From positions 186,001-250,000 of the forward strand of contig NZ_FNAN01000003.1 in assembly GCF_900101885.1 (NCBI RefSeq): DNA of 64,000 nucleotides, given 5' to 3'. The DNA is from Dyadobacter soli (GTDB taxonomy: Bacteria; Bacteroidota; Bacteroidia; Cytophagales; Spirosomataceae). Shown here piece after piece: positions 17,367 to 26,316 of this stretch (positions are counted from its first letter, which is position 1; the number at the start of each line of letters is the position of its first letter). The notes beneath the pieces were generated by a model, which saw only the letters and a program-made list of their open reading frames with translations, was not told the DNA's origin and searched no databases. Position numbers and translations under genes: made by a program.

Positions 17367-20300
17367 ATGCCGGGAAATCTACCATTAAAAACCATCGTGC
17401 GCGACCTCATGAAATGCTCCTTTTTGCAGTTATGCATAATCGTGGCGTTTTCGGGTATAACGTTTAGCCATAACCGTTTAATCGGGCAGGGCTTGCTGGA
17501 AAGTAAAATCACGCTCAAAATGGAGGATAAGAGCCTGAAAAGCGTCCTTCTGTCGATCGAACGGAACTCGGAGGCCAGGTTTATTTATAACCCGGCCGAA
17601 ATACGTTCTTCGACCAAAGTCACATTCCAGGCATCGGACGAGCCGTTGGCCGGCGCGCTCGCGAGGCTATTGAAACCACTCTCGATCCGCTATGAGGTGG
17701 CCGGCAACCAGGTAATGCTTTTCAGGAACGAAGCAAGCTCTTCGATAACCGGAGAATCGCCGCCGGACGCCGATCGGCCTGACGATAATCACAGCATGCT
17801 GGCCCCGGTTAAAGGCAAGGTAACCGACGAAAAGGGCGATGGCCTGCCCGGTGTAAGCGTGGTGGTAAAAGGAACTTCGCGCGGCACAACCACCAATTCC
17901 GCCGGACAATATGAACTGGAACTGGGGCAAGGCGAGAACACGCTGATATTCTCTTTTGTGGGTTACCTTTCGCAGGAAATACCGGTAGGCGCCCGCTCGG
18001 AGCTGAATGTGGCTTTGAAGATCGATACCAAAGCATTGGATGAAGTGGTAGTGGTAGGCTACGGGGAAATGAAGCGGGCCGATCTGACGACCGCCCAAAC
18101 TTCGGTTTCGGCCAAAGACATCGCGCGCACCACCAACACCACGCTCGAACAGGCGATCCAGGGGCGCGCAGCTGGCGTTTACATTACACAGAATTCCGGC
18201 CAGCCGGGCGGTGGTATTTCGGTAAATATCCGCGGGATTAACTCCATCAGCGGCAGTAACGAGCCATTGTATGTAGTGGATGGTGTGCAAATACAAGGGC
18301 AATCGGTGTCGTTTGGCGCGCAAAGCTCTTCCAATCCGCTGGCGGGGCTGAACCCGGCCGATATCGAATCGGTAGAAGTACTCCAAGGCCCGTCGGCGAC
18401 TGCGATCTATGGCTCCCGGGCTACGAACGGTGTCCTGCTGATTACCACCAAACGTGGCAAGTCGGGTGACTCCAAGATTGCTTATGGCTACCAATTCAGC
18501 CTGCAAACTCCGCCGAAGCCATTGAAAGTAATGGACTTGGGTCAATACGCGCAAATGGTGGGCGAATACCACAAGCTGGCGGGAGGCGAAACACCGGAAG
18601 AATTCCTCGATCCTTCACTGCTCGGGAAAGGTACCGACTGGCAAAAGGAGCTTTTCAAAAATGCGCCGATGCACAAGCACCAGCTCAGCCTCAGCGGCGG
18701 TAATGACCGCACTACCTACTATTTGTCGGGCGAATACCTGAGACAGGACGGCGTAGCGCTGGGATCGGGCTTCAACCGGTATGCATTCCGGCTCAACCTC
18801 GACAATAAACCACGCGAATGGGCCAGCATCGGCGCCAATCTCAGTTTCAACCAAACCAATGATAACCTCACCACCAGCCAGGAAAACGTCATTTCGAATG
18901 CATTGCAACTCACACCGCAGGTCCCCGTCCGCAATATCGATGGCTCGTGGGGCGGGGGCGACGAAAACAACGGCGCGAACATCTTCGCACCGGTAAACCC
19001 CATTGCCATCGCCAACCTGACGACCAATAAACTCGTAAGGAGGCAGCTGCTCGGCGGGCTCAATATCGGAGTGCGCATTGCCAAAGGCCTGCAATTCAGG
19101 ACTTCTTTCAATACGAACCTGGGTTTTTCAAACTCTTCCTATTATATCCCGACCTACAAAATCGGCTGGGCGCAGAATGTGACGGCTTCTTACACCAACG
19201 GCTCCGGCGTGAACACTTATTGGAACTGGAACCAGTTGCTGGAATACAACAAGCAGTTCGGTAAGCACAATATCAATGTCATGCTCAGCCATGAATCGCA
19301 GGAATCGGGCTGGAAAAACCTGGGCGGAGGACGGACTGGCTTCCTCACCAATGACATTCTCGACCTGGCGGCAGGTGACGCGCTTACGGCCAGCAACTCG
19401 GGCGGGTCGGGTGAATGGGCAATGGAATCGTACCTCGGAAGGCTGAACTACAACTTTGCAGACCGTTACATTATCATGGGTACCATCCGGCGCGACGGTT
19501 CGGCCAACTTTGGTGCCGACAACAAGTGGGGCGTCTTCCCGTCGGTATCGGCGGCCTGGCGCGTTTCGCAGGAGCCTTTCTTCGATGTGCCGGCGATCAG
19601 CGAGCTGAAACTGCGTTTTGAGACCGGTGTCACGGGTAACCAGGGCAGCGGAGGCATTTATTCGCCCATGGGCACAGGGACCACGCCGACAACGACTGGT
19701 TTTCTGCCTACCAAATATGCCAACGACGGTTTGAAATGGGAAGAAACAAAAACGAACAACTTCGGTATTAACCTCGCGCTGTTCCAGAACCGCATTCAGT
19801 TTGAATTCGATTATTACATTAAAAATACCGACAACCTGCTGATGGAAAAGCCATTGCCGTGGTACATGGGTACCAATGGCGTGGGTGCCGTGGGCTCGCC
19901 GACGGTCAATATCGGTGCATTGCAGAACAAGGGTTGGGGATTCACGATCAATACGGTCAATGTGAACCGGGGTGGGTTCAAATGGGAGTCTAACTTGAAT
20001 ATTTCCAGTTTCAAAACGAAGATCAAATCCTTTTATTCAGACGCGGCATTCGTGGACAGGACGTCGTGGTGGCTTGCCGACTGGACGCAGCGATCGGAAG
20101 TAGGCAAAGCACCCTGGCTGTTTCGCGGCTATATCGAAGAAGGGTTGTTCCAGTCGGTGGAAGAAATTGAAGCAAGCGCATTGCCCGTCGATAACAATGG
20201 CGTGAAACTGCCGATAAACGAAAACAACATCTGGGTAGGCGATGTCAAGTTCAAGGATGTCAACGGCGATGGCATTATCAACGAGAAGGACCAGACTGTG

Positions 20301-20873
20301 ATCGGTAACCCATGGCCGAAAATGTTTGCCGGTTTTACCAATACATTTTCCTACAAAGGTTTCGACCTGAGCATTTTGCTGACGAGTACATATGGCAATG
20401 ACGTGTATAATTTTCTAGGCAAACTGAATACCAATGCAAGCAATATCAACCTGAGCCGTAACCTGCTCGTGCATGCGATGGACTATGCCAAACCGGTAAA
20501 AAAGGACGACGGGACAACAGGACTGGCGAACCCCGGTACCGATGTAGCCCGCATTTCGAACGGGCCGAACGGTAACTTCGCCCGCCATACCGACAAATGG
20601 GTAGAGGACGGCTCGTTCATTCGCCTGAAAAACATTTCACTGACCTACAACCTGCCGGTTTCATTGGTATCGCGCCAGAAAATTATCCGGGGTGCGAGGG
20701 TATCCGTGGGCGCGCAGAACGTGGCGACGATTACGGGCTATTCTGGTTTCGATCCGGAGGTAGGGGCGTATGTTTCGAGGGATGCCAGCGCGGCAAATCA
20801 AGCCGTCGGCCTGGATTACGGGCGCTATCCGCTGACGCCGGTTTACACATTCAGTTTAGGATTGGATTTCTAA
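17367..20873 (+). CDS. SusC/RagA TonB-dependent receptor with STN signalling domain
   Basis: 1168 residues. After the signal peptide come an STN domain (about 50-115; K-S-V-L-L-S-I-E-R-N), a carboxypeptidase-regulatory-like domain (about 145-220; G-K-V-T-D-E-K-G-D-G-L-P-G-V-S-V), the SusC signature V-V-V-V-G-Y-G near 226, a plug and a 22-strand TonB barrel ending in S-L-G-L-D-F. The barrel imports oligomers bound by the SusD partner encoded 12 bases downstream. The extra STN domain is what allows signalling to the FecR anti-sigma factor, in contrast with the second SusC of this window, which lacks it. The substrate is not readable from sequence, but the locus also encodes a surface glycan-binding protein. 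Confidence 0.93.
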   Translation: MPGNLPLKTIVRDLMKCSFLQLCIIVAFSGITFSHNRLIGQGLLESKITLKMEDKSLKSVLLSIERNSEARFIYNPAEIRSSTKVTFQASDEPLAGALARLLKPLSIRYEVAGNQVMLFRNEASSSITGESPPDADRPDDNHSMLAPVKGKVTDEKGDGLPGVSVVVKGTSRGTTTNSAGQYELELGQGENTLIFSFVGYLSQEIPVGARSELNVALKIDTKALDEVVVVGYGEMKRADLTTAQTSVSAKDIARTTNTTLEQAIQGRAAGVYITQNSGQPGGGISVNIRGINSISGSNEPLYVVDGVQIQGQSVSFGAQSSSNPLAGLNPADIESVEVLQGPSATAIYGSRATNGVLLITTKRGKSGDSKIAYGYQFSLQTPPKPLKVMDLGQYAQMVGEYHKLAGGETPEEFLDPSLLGKGTDWQKELFKNAPMHKHQLSLSGGNDRTTYYLSGEYLRQDGVALGSGFNRYAFRLNLDNKPREWASIGANLSFNQTNDNLTTSQENVISNALQLTPQVPVRNIDGSWGGGDENNGANIFAPVNPIAIANLTTNKLVRRQLLGGLNIGVRIAKGLQFRTSFNTNLGFSNSSYYIPTYKIGWAQNVTASYTNGSGVNTYWNWNQLLEYNKQFGKHNINVMLSHESQESGWKNLGGGRTGFLTNDILDLAAGDALTASNSGGSGEWAMESYLGRLNYNFADRYIIMGTIRRDGSANFGADNKWGVFPSVSAAWRVSQEPFFDVPAISELKLRFETGVTGNQGSGGIYSPMGTGTTPTTTGFLPTKYANDGLKWEETKTNNFGINLALFQNRIQFEFDYYIKNTDNLLMEKPLPWYMGTNGVGAVGSPTVNIGALQNKGWGFTINTVNVNRGGFKWESNLNISSFKTKIKSFYSDAAFVDRTSWWLADWTQRSEVGKAPWLFRGYIEEGLFQSVEEIEASALPVDNNGVKLPINENNIWVGDVKFKDVNGDGIINEKDQTVIGNPWPKMFAGFTNTFSYKGFDLSILLTSTYGNDVYNFLGKLNTNASNINLSRNLLVHAMDYAKPVKKDDGTTGLANPGTDVARISNGPNGNFARHTDKWVEDGSFIRLKNISLTYNLPVSLVSRQKIIRGARVSVGAQNVATITGYSGFDPEVGAYVSRDASAANQAVGLDYGRYPLTPVYTFSLGLDF

Positions 20874-20885
20874 AAGCGCTGAAAA

Positions 20886-22568
20886 ATGAAGTACGTGAAA
20901 AATATTTATGCTAAACTGATTGCAGTTCTTCCAATCGCATTGCTCGGCGCCTGTTCGGAAGAATTTCTGGAACGCCCGCCGAAGGACGCCATTGTGGATG
21001 CAGGATTCTACCAGACAGACGACCAGGTATTGGCGAGCACTTCATTGCTGTACAGCAAAGTGTGGTTCGATTACAACGATAAAGCATCCTACAACCTCGG
21101 GGATTTTCGGGCGGGCACCGCTTTTTCCGCATGGAACGACCGGGGCAATGTCCTTTTTAACACGACCGGAAACACACCCGAGAATGGTTCGGCCTGGCGA
21201 TCCTTCTTCATTGTAGTTGGTCAGTCCAACCTCGCTATTCAGAATATCCAGAAGTATGCGGGGCCGGCAGTGTCGGCAGCGGTCAAAAAACACGCGATCG
21301 CCGAAGCGCGGTTTATGCGTGCATTGGCCTACCGGTTTCTCGTAATGAACTGGGGCGCGGTACCGGTAATCGAAAACAACCTCACGTTGCTATCGGACAC
21401 AACCGTGCAGCGCAACACGCCTAAAAGCGTATGGAAATTCATTACCGGCGAAATGCGGCAGATTGCAGAAGATTTGCCGGAAAAACCCGTCCGAGTTGGA
21501 AGGCTCACGCGTTGGTCGGCAGAGGGAATGCTCGCCCGTTTCTACCTCACACGTGCGGGCGTGGATGCTGGCGCGACCGGGCAACGGAATCAGGTGTTTC
21601 TGGACAGTGCGAAGTATTATGCCGAACGCGTGATAACCCTCAGCGGAGCATCCTTGCTGCCGAAGTATGGTGATCTATTTCTGTATCCTTACGATAACAA
21701 TGCGGAATCGCTGTTTTCTCTGCAATGGGTGTACTCTCCCGGCGCCTGGGGCACGCAGAATTCCACCCCGGCATACCTGGCTTACGGTCCTGACATTGCA
21801 AACGGCGACGGATGGGGCGGCGATAAAGGCGCTACCTGGTGGGTAATGCAGCAGTATGAAGGTATCAAAACGGTGTCGGAAACGGTGCTGCAAGGCCGCA
21901 CGGTGGATCAGCGGTTGAAAGCGACATTCATGCTCCCCGGCGCAAGTTATCCCGAGATTACCCAAACGATCCCGGGTGGAAGCCAGAAGCTGGTATTCCC
22001 GTTCGTCGGGACCGACAATAATTTCATAGCCATCAAAAAATACATTACCGGCAAGGCCGTGGATGTGGGCGGGCAGGCCGCGCAGCAGAATTACGGGCAT
22101 GATACCTACATGATGCGCCTGGCCGAGATGTACCTTGCCTATGCCGAGGCGGTTGTGGGGAACAATGCGTCCACCAACGATGCCAAGGCGCTGCAATATT
22201 TCAATCAGGTGCATACCCGCGCAGGACTCTCGCCGGTGACGGGAACGCTTACATCCGACCAGATTTTTAAAGAACGGATCGTCGAATTTGCCATGGAAGG
22301 TATGGCATGGTACGACCTTGTGAGCTTGCATTATTACAATCCGACCAAGGCTTATGCGATCCTGAATGCGCAAGACCGCGGGTTTTTCTTCACAAAACCC
22401 GATCGTTTCCCTGATCCCACTTCCTGGACTTTTACGAAAACGGCCTGGGCTACTGCGGAGCGAAAGATAGACGCGAACAGCGGCAATTTCCTGTTGCCGA
22501 TCCCGTCTGCCGAGCTCAGCCAGGCGCCTAACCTTCAAAAACCGGCGGTCGACTATCAATCTAAATGA
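20886..22568 (+). CDS. SusD/RagB-family substrate-binding lipoprotein
   Basis: 560 residues with a lipoprotein signal (L-L-G-A-C, Cys23) and the SusD start E-E-F-L-E-R-P-P. TPR-like helical pairs fill the body and the C-terminal R-A-G-L block (V-H-T-R-A-G-L-S-P-V) followed by K-E-R-I-V-E-F-A-M-E-G is characteristic of the family. SusD proteins sit on the cell surface as the lid of the SusC barrel and bind the oligomeric nutrient. Spacing of 12 bases from susC and 18 bases to the next gene indicates one operon under the sigma/FecR pair. Confidence 0.93.
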   Translation: MKYVKNIYAKLIAVLPIALLGACSEEFLERPPKDAIVDAGFYQTDDQVLASTSLLYSKVWFDYNDKASYNLGDFRAGTAFSAWNDRGNVLFNTTGNTPENGSAWRSFFIVVGQSNLAIQNIQKYAGPAVSAAVKKHAIAEARFMRALAYRFLVMNWGAVPVIENNLTLLSDTTVQRNTPKSVWKFITGEMRQIAEDLPEKPVRVGRLTRWSAEGMLARFYLTRAGVDAGATGQRNQVFLDSAKYYAERVITLSGASLLPKYGDLFLYPYDNNAESLFSLQWVYSPGAWGTQNSTPAYLAYGPDIANGDGWGGDKGATWWVMQQYEGIKTVSETVLQGRTVDQRLKATFMLPGASYPEITQTIPGGSQKLVFPFVGTDNNFIAIKKYITGKAVDVGGQAAQQNYGHDTYMMRLAEMYLAYAEAVVGNNASTNDAKALQYFNQVHTRAGLSPVTGTLTSDQIFKERIVEFAMEGMAWYDLVSLHYYNPTKAYAILNAQDRGFFFTKPDRFPDPTSWTFTKTAWATAERKIDANSGNFLLPIPSAELSQAPNLQKPAVDYQSK

Positions 22569-22586
22569 TATTTACAGGCATTACTT

Positions 22587-23750
22587 ATGACCAGACAATT
22601 CATCATCAGCTACCTGTCGCTGTTTGCCGCATTGGCGGTGACAGCGATAATCAATATGTCCTGCGAGAAAGATGACCTTCCGAATAACGGCGAGCCGGTT
22701 ATCAGCTTCATCCGTGTGACCGACCCCGAAGATGCCGATTCGCTGCTAACGGGGGCCGGACAAGGCGATTTGATCGCTATTGTCGGTGAAAACTTGCAGG
22801 ATGCGAAGGAAATCTGGTTCAACGACCAGCGTGGGAGCCTTACGCCTACGTACATTACGAGCACGACGATCATTGTGACGGTTCCCGCGCACATCCCTGA
22901 CGAGATCACCAACAAAATGCGGATCATTTTTTCCAATGGAAAGACGCTCGAACACAACTTCGAAGTCAAGATCAGCGAACCGCTGATATCGGCCATGCTG
23001 AGCGAGTATGTTCCGACCGGAGGTGTAGCAACCATTCGTGGTGATTTCTTTTACCAACCGCTTACCGTAACATTCGCCGGCGGTAAGCAGGGAACGCTCG
23101 TGAATGTGAAAGACCAGGAAATACAGGTAACCGTGCCGGAGGGCGCGCAACCGGGACCGGTTACGATTAAAACCAAATTCGGCGAAACCAAATCCGACCT
23201 CTGGTTCCGCGATAACCGCAACATTTTCCTCAGCAGCGACCCGTTCACAGGCTGGTGGAATGCAGCATTTGTCGTGTCGAAGCCCGGGCCGGGCGATCCT
23301 CCGGCGATCAATGGAAATTACATTCGGGTCAAAAAGGCCATCGGCGGCTGGCAATGGACCGAAGTCGCGGGAGGTCCGCCGGATGCAATGGGAGCTATCA
23401 GCAAGAACATTCCCGATTCGGCCATCCTGAAACCGGCCAGTTACTTCCTGAAATTTGAAGTCAACACCATTAAACCGTATAACAACAATGTACTGAAAAT
23501 AACAGCAGGGCTGGCGGGCGGTTTCAACGACAGCCAATACACGTGGCTGCCGCCCTACGACACCAAAGGGCAATGGCAAACCGTGGTGATCCCGTTTGAT
23601 GAAATCGCGGCGAGCTACGAAAGCGCCGGGTCAAAACTCGCCGTCAGCGACAAAGGCTACTACACACGCCTGCTCTTCCACGGCGGCGGCGACCTGGATT
23701 GCGATATGGCGTTTGATAATTTCCGGGTTGTCAGGAAGGAGAGTGATTGA
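22587..23750 (+). CDS. Surface glycan-binding protein (SGBP-like, IPT/TIG domains)
   Basis: 387 residues with a lipoprotein signal (I-N-M-S-C, Cys26). Two immunoglobulin-like IPT/TIG modules follow (about 35-125 and 130-210; the second contains G-G-V-A-T-I-R-G-D-F-F and V-T-V-P-E-G-A-Q-P-G-P-V). The C-terminal 170 residues are a beta-sandwich rich in Trp (W-W-N-A-A-F, G-G-W-Q-W-T-E) that resembles the xyloglucan-binding domain of SGBP-B-type proteins (PF18329). Such lipoproteins capture polysaccharide next to the SusC/SusD pair. That places the locus among glycan-use loci, though no glycoside hydrolase is encoded directly in it. It ends in an inverted octamer-repeat region. Confidence 0.8.
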   Translation: MTRQFIISYLSLFAALAVTAIINMSCEKDDLPNNGEPVISFIRVTDPEDADSLLTGAGQGDLIAIVGENLQDAKEIWFNDQRGSLTPTYITSTTIIVTVPAHIPDEITNKMRIIFSNGKTLEHNFEVKISEPLISAMLSEYVPTGGVATIRGDFFYQPLTVTFAGGKQGTLVNVKDQEIQVTVPEGAQPGPVTIKTKFGETKSDLWFRDNRNIFLSSDPFTGWWNAAFVVSKPGPGDPPAINGNYIRVKKAIGGWQWTEVAGGPPDAMGAISKNIPDSAILKPASYFLKFEVNTIKPYNNNVLKITAGLAGGFNDSQYTWLPPYDTKGQWQTVVIPFDEIAASYESAGSKLAVSDKGYYTRLLFHGGGDLDCDMAFDNFRVVRKESD

Positions 23751-24000
23751 ATTTTGAATGATTGAATGAGTGAATGACGAATTTTGAATGAGTGAATGAG
23801 TGAATGTGAATAGTCAAGAATTGTCATGGTTAGTCAGGAATTGTGGATTAATATTGAAATGACTGTATAATACCCTATTCAATCATTCAATCATTCAATC
23901 ATTCAATCATTCAATCATTCGGTCATTCAATCATTCGGTCATTCAAAATTCACTCATTCAATCATTCAATCATTCAATCATTCACTCATTCATCATTCGT
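23751..24000. repeat. Inverted arrays of 8-base repeats after the SGBP gene
   Basis: The left array (23751-23806) consists of GAATGATT/GAATGAGT-type units starting directly after the stop codon. A 70-base spacer follows (23807-23876). The right array (23877-23998) has about 14 ATTCAATC-type units with the variants ATTCGGTC and ATTCACTC, which are the reverse complement of the left units. The arms could fold into a stem of about 50 base pairs. The same octamer family recurs at 31311-31378. No coding content was seen here. Confidence 0.9.
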
Positions 24001-24027
24001 ATCTTGCGTTTCTAAATTCCTGAACCT

Positions 24028-25350
24028 ATGAAACGCAGAAAAGTCATTCAAAGCCTGTCTACATTGCCACTGATCAGCTCTCTACCGATTGTCGGGGCGC
24101 GGGGTGAGCAGGCTTCCCGGAAGAAAAAGCGGGATGTTATTGCAGAGCTCGGCATTCGCTCATTCATCAATGCGGCCGGCACACTCACCTATATGTCGGG
24201 GTGCATTATGCACGACGAGGTGGTGGAGACAATCGAAAATACCTCCCGGCACTTTTGCATGATCGACGAGGTGCAGGACAAGGTAGGGGAGAAGATTGCC
24301 AAAATGGTGCATTCGGAGGCCGCAATGGTTACCTGCGGCGCTTTTTCGGCCATGACGCTGGGCCTCGCAAGCGTGCTCACGGGGCTCGACGTACGTAAAG
24401 TGGAACAGTTGCCGCATTTGGAAGGTACCGGCATGAAATCGGAAGTGATTTGTCAGAAATCGCACAATGAACGCTACAACCATGCATTTCTGAATACGGG
24501 TTGTACGGTGGTGGAGGTCGAGACGATCGAGGATGTAGAAAAGGCGATCAGTGAAAAAACGGCATTGCTCCATTTCCTGAATATCACAGCCAATACGGGG
24601 CAGATCAAACACGAGGAATGGATCGCATTAGGTAAAAAGCACAACATCCCGACGTCGATCGATATAGCGGCCGACGTACCGCCTGTTTCCAACCTCTGGA
24701 AATTCAATGACATGGGGTTCGATATGGTGTTCATCTCGGGCGGAAAAGCGATGCGAGGACCGCAGAGCGCCGGGATACTGATGGGACGGAAAGACATTGT
24801 CGCGGCTGCGCGCCTGAATGCGCCCCCGCGAGGGTTCACGGTCGCGCGTGGGCACAAGGTGAATAAGGAAGAAATACTTGGTATGTACGTAGCCCTCGAA
24901 AAGTTCGTTTCCGGAGATCATGACCGTGAATGGAAGGACTGGGAGGCGCAGATAGCGCGCATTGAAGGGGCTGTGAAGGACTTACCCGGCATTTCAACGA
25001 AAGTGACGGTTCCAGAACTGGGAAATATCACCCCGACGCTGACGATCAGCTGGGACGAGGGTATTGTGAAATTGACCGGGCGCGAACTGCGTGACAAGCT
25101 GCGCTTCGGTAACCCGTCGATCGAGGCCGGCTTCTCAGGATTGCCGCTGTATTACTACCAGGCCGGTTCTGATTCCGTCGACCCGGCCATCGAAGGCACG
25201 CTCAACGGGGCTAACCTCATGCGCATAACCGCCTGGATGTTGCAGCCGGGTGAAGACAAGGTCGTTGGGCGGAGAATACGGGAAGAGCTGGCTGCTGCAA
25301 GCATCACTCCCAGTCTCTCAGCGCAGCAACCCGCTGGTAAAGCTCGATGA
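24028..25350 (+). CDS. Exported SelA-like PLP-dependent enzyme
   Basis: 440 residues. The N-terminus K-R-R-K-V-I-Q-S-L-S-T-L-P-L-I-S-S-L-P is a signal peptide with a twin arginine, suggesting export of a cofactor-loaded protein through Tat. The rest is a fold-type-I PLP enzyme close to the SelA / D-glucosaminate-6-phosphate ammonia-lyase group: I-N-A-A-G-T-L-T near the start, the substrate-loop region, D-I-A-A-D-V-P-P for cofactor contact, and the Schiff-base lysine K240 in F-I-S-G-G-K-A-M-R-G-P-Q. The reaction is not known; ammonia-lyase or racemase activity on an amino sugar acid or amino acid is possible. True selenocysteine synthase is unlikely because of the signal peptide. The last 47 bases overlap the opposing response-regulator gene. 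It may be read from the upstream SusCD promoter or from its own after the repeat array. Confidence 0.8.
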   Translation: MKRRKVIQSLSTLPLISSLPIVGARGEQASRKKKRDVIAELGIRSFINAAGTLTYMSGCIMHDEVVETIENTSRHFCMIDEVQDKVGEKIAKMVHSEAAMVTCGAFSAMTLGLASVLTGLDVRKVEQLPHLEGTGMKSEVICQKSHNERYNHAFLNTGCTVVEVETIEDVEKAISEKTALLHFLNITANTGQIKHEEWIALGKKHNIPTSIDIAADVPPVSNLWKFNDMGFDMVFISGGKAMRGPQSAGILMGRKDIVAAARLNAPPRGFTVARGHKVNKEEILGMYVALEKFVSGDHDREWKDWEAQIARIEGAVKDLPGISTKVTVPELGNITPTLTISWDEGIVKLTGRELRDKLRFGNPSIEAGFSGLPLYYYQAGSDSVDPAIEGTLNGANLMRITAWMLQPGEDKVVGRRIREELAAASITPSLSAQQPAGKAR

Positions 25351-25942
25351 CGGTGTTGACGCCCAGTTTTTCGAAGATCCTTACTTTGTAGGTGCTTACC
25401 GAGCTGCCCGTAATATTGAGGAAAGTGGCGATCTCCTTCGTCCATTTCCCTTGCAGCATCAGGTCCATTACTTCCAGCTCACGTAACGAAAGCGTCGTGA
25501 GCGGATTTACTTCCTGTGCTTCGGGTACTGCCTGGCCGCGTAGCAGTGCCTGTTGCACAGCATCACTCATGTACCTGCCGTGCGCGATAACTCCCGCAAT
25601 GGCCTTACGAATCTCCTCTGTGGAGGAATTTTTGGACAAAAAGCCGTTAGCGCCGGCTTTCAGGTAATGCAGCGCATAAATGTCTTCGTCGATGGCGGAG
25701 AAAATCAGGATGGTCACTTCGGGTTGAAGCCGACGGATTTTTGCAATCATCTGGAACCCCTCACCGTCCGGGATATTAATGTCGAGGAGAATGAGATCGA
25801 GTTTCCGGGTCGACACGATTTGCAGGGCGTCCGGGAAGTTACCGGTTTCCCACGAGGTGACTGCCGGGAGGACGTCGCGTATAATGAAAAGGGTTGCCAG
25901 TCTTACGATAGAATGGTTCTCAACGAGTAGTATGTGTTTCAT
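25304..25942 (-). CDS. NarL/LuxR-type response regulator (first of a pair)
   Basis: 212 residues: receiver (1-120) with phospho-acceptor D54 in L-L-D-I-N-I-P and K in F-L-S-K-N, then a LuxR-type helix-turn-helix (about 148-205; L-S-L-R-E-L-E-V-M-D-L-M-L-Q-G-K-W-T-K-E-I-A). The acidic pocket that binds magnesium reads E8-N9 in L-V-E-N-H, whereas the paralogue at 29450 has the usual E7-D8; this may weaken phosphorylation. The gene is tail-to-tail with the SelA-like gene (47-base overlap) and head-to-head with the propeller sensor kinase, its likely partner. Confidence 0.9.
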   Translation of the reverse strand: MKHILLVENHSIVRLATLFIIRDVLPAVTSWETGNFPDALQIVSTRKLDLILLDINIPDGEGFQMIAKIRRLQPEVTILIFSAIDEDIYALHYLKAGANGFLSKNSSTEEIRKAIAGVIAHGRYMSDAVQQALLRGQAVPEAQEVNPLTTLSLRELEVMDLMLQGKWTKEIATFLNITGSSVSTYKVRIFEKLGVNTVIELYQRVAALRDWE

Positions 25943-26316
25943 TCACGGAATGGGTCAGAGCGTGTTTCCCACGGAGACCCGGATGCAGGTCCCAAGCGGT
26001 AAATTTAAGTGACCGGAATGGTAGTTTTTGTAGCGCTGGACCAAGCGGCCAATAGAATCATTTCTATCGCCATTTAAGAAAAGCTACACGTAATGTCTTG
26101 TTAATCAAATAATTGTATACAAAAATAGAATTAATTTCAACATAATCAAAAACTCTTTAATTTAATAAAGGTTACTTATGTAGTAGTTTTAGTACTGCGC
26201 TTGTTTGCAAAAATTCTGCATCTATATTTGTTCAAGATATTTATTGCGAAATAGTTCGGGTAGTGAAGTTCCGCCGCCATTCGACTACGTAGACAAGATT
26301 CCTTTTTCGGTTATCA
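25943..26316. promoter_or_regulatory. Divergent intergenic region between regulator and sensor kinase
   Basis: 374 bases, AT-rich in the right half, with no convincing ORF. It holds a perfect inverted repeat ATAGAA-TCAT-TTCTAT at 26052-26067, a possible operator about 110 bases upstream of the minus-strand regulator gene, and the plus-strand promoter described separately at 26201-26230. Confidence 0.5.
26201..26230 (+). promoter_or_regulatory. Bacteroidota-type promoter of the sensor kinase
   Basis: TTG at 26201-26203, a 19-base spacer and TATATTTG at 26223-26230 match the consensus TTG-N19-21-TAnnTTTG exactly. The kinase start codon (GTG, 26317) lies 86 bases downstream. Confidence 0.6.

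Noticed and set aside
23877..24000. CRISPR array
   Set aside because: Units are 8 bases, contiguous and without spacers; no cas genes nearby.
24028..25350. Selenocysteine synthase (SelA)
   Set aside because: A signal peptide is present and no selB, selD or selenocysteine tRNA is visible; the sequence fits the broader SelA-like PLP group.
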